Shown: positions 28,112 to 29,932 of the stretch, one piece after another | Numbering within the stretch: position 1 is the first letter of the stretch | How the letters are laid out: the number at the start of each line of letters is the position of its first letter | IMG/VR virus record: IMGVR_UViG_3300000116_000023 | Span: 11,694 to 41,625 of that record | Length of the DNA: 29,932 nucleotides | From: a virus | Reading direction: 5' to 3' (one strand) | Made by a program: the position numbers and the translations under genes | Notes under the pieces: generated by a model | The model's database searches: none | Seen by the model: the letters and a program-made list of their open reading frames with translations, nothing else | Told to the model about the DNA's origin: nothing

Positions 28112-28359
28112 TATCCTTTTTGTTCGACCTCCGTTATACTTATCCCATCAACTATTTCTTTTATTTCAAAATCGCTTATGTTGATATCATAGGTACTACG
28201 CATATATTCGAGTACCACTTTGGCAGTTGCAACACTGCCGTTTTGACACCCTTCGTCATGTCCCTCATCAAATCCATCAGCAAATGAAGTAATCTTACCT
28301 ATCCAGTAAGATGCGAACATGAGTACTGTAGTGACCAATGGCCAGGCATAGTATTCCAT
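28111..28359 (-). CDS. Small membrane-anchored hypothetical protein
   Basis: This 82-residue protein has an N-terminal membrane segment (PLVTTVLMFASYWIGKI), an acidic soluble part (FADGFDEGHDEGCQNGSVAT) and a helical C-terminus. AAGGA precedes the ATG, which lies 11 bases after the helicase stop. No family recognised. Confidence 0.6.
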   Translation of the reverse strand: MEYYAWPLVTTVLMFASYWIGKITSFADGFDEGHDEGCQNGSVATAKVVLEYMRSTYDINISDFEIKEIVDGISITEVEQKG

Positions 28360-28370
28360 CTAGATTCCTT

Positions 28371-29783
28371 CTACAGTTTAAAGTTTTTAAATCTATTATT
28401 TTCTTGAGACATTCTCTGGCCTGACGGACTATTATCAAAGATTGGTTTATCGTCCCACCCTTTGTCCTTGTCATTATCAGGGAACATCTCTTCATCGTCA
28501 TCATCGGTCAGTCGCATCTTACTACGGTCAACCTTGATAGTAAACTTGGCATTCGCTCCAGTCGCATCATTGTATCTGTTCTTCAACTGTTTAACCATAA
28601 TCTTACCAAGGTTATTTAGTTCATCATTAGATATGAGAGCGAACATTAAGTCAGCGGTTGCGGGTAAACCGAATGATTCGGATGTATCCTCCAGACCAAC
28701 ATCATCATTACCGTAACCAGAACGTGTAGTCTGTGTAGCGGACATGATAGGTACATTGAACTCAACCGCAAGTCCACGTAACTCTTCTGCAATAGACTTG
28801 ATATAAGAATAAGAGTTGATTGCACCACCCATACCTTTCATACGGGAAGATGCACAAATATTCAAATAGTCTACAAAGATAATCTCAGGGACAAAGTTTT
28901 TCTTCAACTTCATCTCATTCAATAATGCACGGAAGTGACTGGTGTTTGCCTGGCCAGTCGGGTATTCCTTAATAATAAGTTTACCTTGGGTCTTGGCTGC
29001 AATCTGATTAACCTTGTCGGTGAACATATCCTTAGATAGATTCTCCAGTTGGTCAATAGGTATGTTCAGTAAGTTTGCATCGATACGTTCTGCGATACGT
29101 TCTTCTGCCATTTCCATAGTAATATATAGAACATTGTGACCTTGTGCTAACCCGCTTGCAGCAACGTGACACATAAATAAAGACTTACCAACACCAGTGC
29201 CAGCAAGTGCAATGTTGAGTGTTTTGTTTGGAAGTCCCCCTTTAGTAATCTGATTAAAGTAATCCAAATCAAAAGGTATTCTCTCTTCTTGTTCGTGATA
29301 GAAATTATATCGACCATCGACATCCGCAAGGTAATCGTGACCGATATTGGTATCAAACGTAACACCCAATGCCTTAGATAGGACATCGGGTATCGCATTC
29401 TTTTGTAGGGTTTGGTGTTTACCATCAATGATATTGATAGATTCCATAACCGCATTATATACTGCACGGTCTTGACACCATTTCTCGGTGCGTTCTACCA
29501 ACCACTCAAGGTTCTCTGGTTCGGGTTTAAATAGGTTTGGAAGAAGGTCTACTGCCGTGCGGTAGTCATCTTCACCCATAGAGTTGTTCTCATCAATCTC
29601 AATCTTGAAAGATTCGAGTGATGGTAGTTTGTTGTATTTTGCAACGAACTTGGTTACTTCTTTGAATAATCCTTTGTAAGTACCTTGAAAGTAATCGGGA
29701 GATAGGAATGCACCCACCTTCCGCATGTACTCATCATTAGTTAATAGGTTCCTCAGAATCGTCTGTTCCAGATTGATATTCAT
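28371..29783 (-). CDS. Replicative DNA helicase, DnaB/T4 gp41-type
   Basis: This 470-residue protein has an N-terminal helical domain (to about 170) and a RecA-like helicase core: Walker A in LAGTGVGKSLFMCH, the H1a glutamate in YITMEMAEERIAER, Walker B in PEIIFVDYLNICASSR, and VPIMSATQTTRSG (motif H3). The C-terminus is acidic and low-complexity. It would be the ring helicase of the phage replisome. The ATG at 29783 follows GCGGAGG; an upstream ATG at 29804 is the weaker choice. It overlaps the partial upstream gene by 47 bases. Confidence 0.92.
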   Translation of the reverse strand: MNINLEQTILRNLLTNDEYMRKVGAFLSPDYFQGTYKGLFKEVTKFVAKYNKLPSLESFKIEIDENNSMGEDDYRTAVDLLPNLFKPEPENLEWLVERTEKWCQDRAVYNAVMESINIIDGKHQTLQKNAIPDVLSKALGVTFDTNIGHDYLADVDGRYNFYHEQEERIPFDLDYFNQITKGGLPNKTLNIALAGTGVGKSLFMCHVAASGLAQGHNVLYITMEMAEERIAERIDANLLNIPIDQLENLSKDMFTDKVNQIAAKTQGKLIIKEYPTGQANTSHFRALLNEMKLKKNFVPEIIFVDYLNICASSRMKGMGGAINSYSYIKSIAEELRGLAVEFNVPIMSATQTTRSGYGNDDVGLEDTSESFGLPATADLMFALISNDELNNLGKIMVKQLKNRYNDATGANAKFTIKVDRSKMRLTDDDDEEMFPDNDKDKGWDDKPIFDNSPSGQRMSQENNRFKNFKL

Positions 29784-29932
29784 TATATAATTCCTCCGCT
29801 TCATCTTGTAATTCGTTTGATGCTAATATGTCACCTGTTTTCTTGTCTTCTGCAACAAGGGTTCCGTCACTAACAGCAACTTCCAGTAAACTAGTAAGTA
29901 TTCTACCACAGTACTGTTGTAATGGCAAGGAG
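29737..29932 (-). CDS. C-terminal part of an unrecognised gene (partial at right edge)
   Basis: The frame is open to the window edge and no start with a Shine-Dalgarno is seen, so this is the C-terminal end of a longer protein. The visible part includes YCGRILTSLLEVAVSDGTLV and an acidic tail (ELYNEYQSGTDDSEEPIN). No family recognised. It ends 47 bases inside the helicase gene. Confidence 0.5.
   Translation of the reverse strand, partial: SLPLQQYCGRILTSLLEVAVSDGTLVAEDKKTGDILASNELQDEAEELYNEYQSGTDDSEEPIN

Noticed and set aside
1-29932. Prophage or bacterial chromosome segment
   Set aside because: No integrase, attachment repeats, tRNA or bacterial housekeeping operons; gene density, overlaps, late boxes and gene content are those of a virulent T4-like phage. 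The curli and IscU genes are embedded among phage-type genes on both sides.

Overview
This window reads as part of the genome of a T4-like (myovirus-type) tailed phage from a marine setting. The evidence is a DnaB/gp41-type replicative helicase, ThyX, a Cas4/RecB-like exonuclease, several 2-oxoglutarate oxygenases, a phage-borne ribosomal protein bS21, T4-type late promoter boxes (TATAAATA), and very tight packing of genes with ATGA, TAATG and longer overlaps. Almost every gene is on the minus strand, so transcription runs right to left. Only two genes (22437-23446) are on the plus strand. I see no integrase, transposase, tRNA, rRNA or CRISPR array. bS21 and several small families recall Pelagibacter myophages such as HTVC008M, but the host cannot be fixed from this sequence. 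A marine alphaproteobacterium is a reasonable guess.

Region 1 (1-8872) is probably a head/virion-associated block. It holds an acidic protein with an EF-hand-like loop, a coiled-coil membrane protein, a sulfotransferase-like protein, and a run of proteins whose N-termini resemble the capsid-targeting sequence of T4 internal proteins (M-K-x-Y-x-x-F-I-x-E). These include a fused nucleotidyltransferase, a KxDG ligase-like protein, a strongly basic protein and a possible PD-(D/E)XK-like protein. Late promoter boxes lie upstream of 8872 and 1221. Region 2 (8914-15478) looks early/middle: exonuclease, membrane protein, two zincin-type metalloprotease-like proteins, an ATP-grasp enzyme, a DUF932 protein and many small proteins. 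Its promoters are sigma70-like, all with a 17-bp spacer.

Region 3 (15619-22394) is the standout. A single leftward run starting at a T4-type late promoter box carries three small membrane/coiled-coil genes (holin-like?), csgF, csgG, a curlin-repeat protein, a FecR-domain protein, an IscU-type Fe-S scaffold, a CHASE2-domain class III adenylate cyclase with all catalytic residues, and a 2OG-Fe(II) oxygenase. This is a near-complete curli secretion module (pore, pore accessory and candidate substrate) coupled to an envelope signalling cassette on a phage.

Region 4 (22437-23446, plus strand) has a small membrane protein and a fatty acid desaturase, ending in a repeat array and a bidirectional terminator. 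Region 5 (23493-29932, minus strand) has several microproteins, bS21, a DUF3310-like protein, a SleB-type cell-wall hydrolase under a sigma70-like promoter, two non-haem iron or cupin-fold oxygenase-like proteins, ThyX, the replicative helicase, and a partial gene running off the right edge. With genes too short for routine ORF calling included, no stretch above 300 bases is empty.
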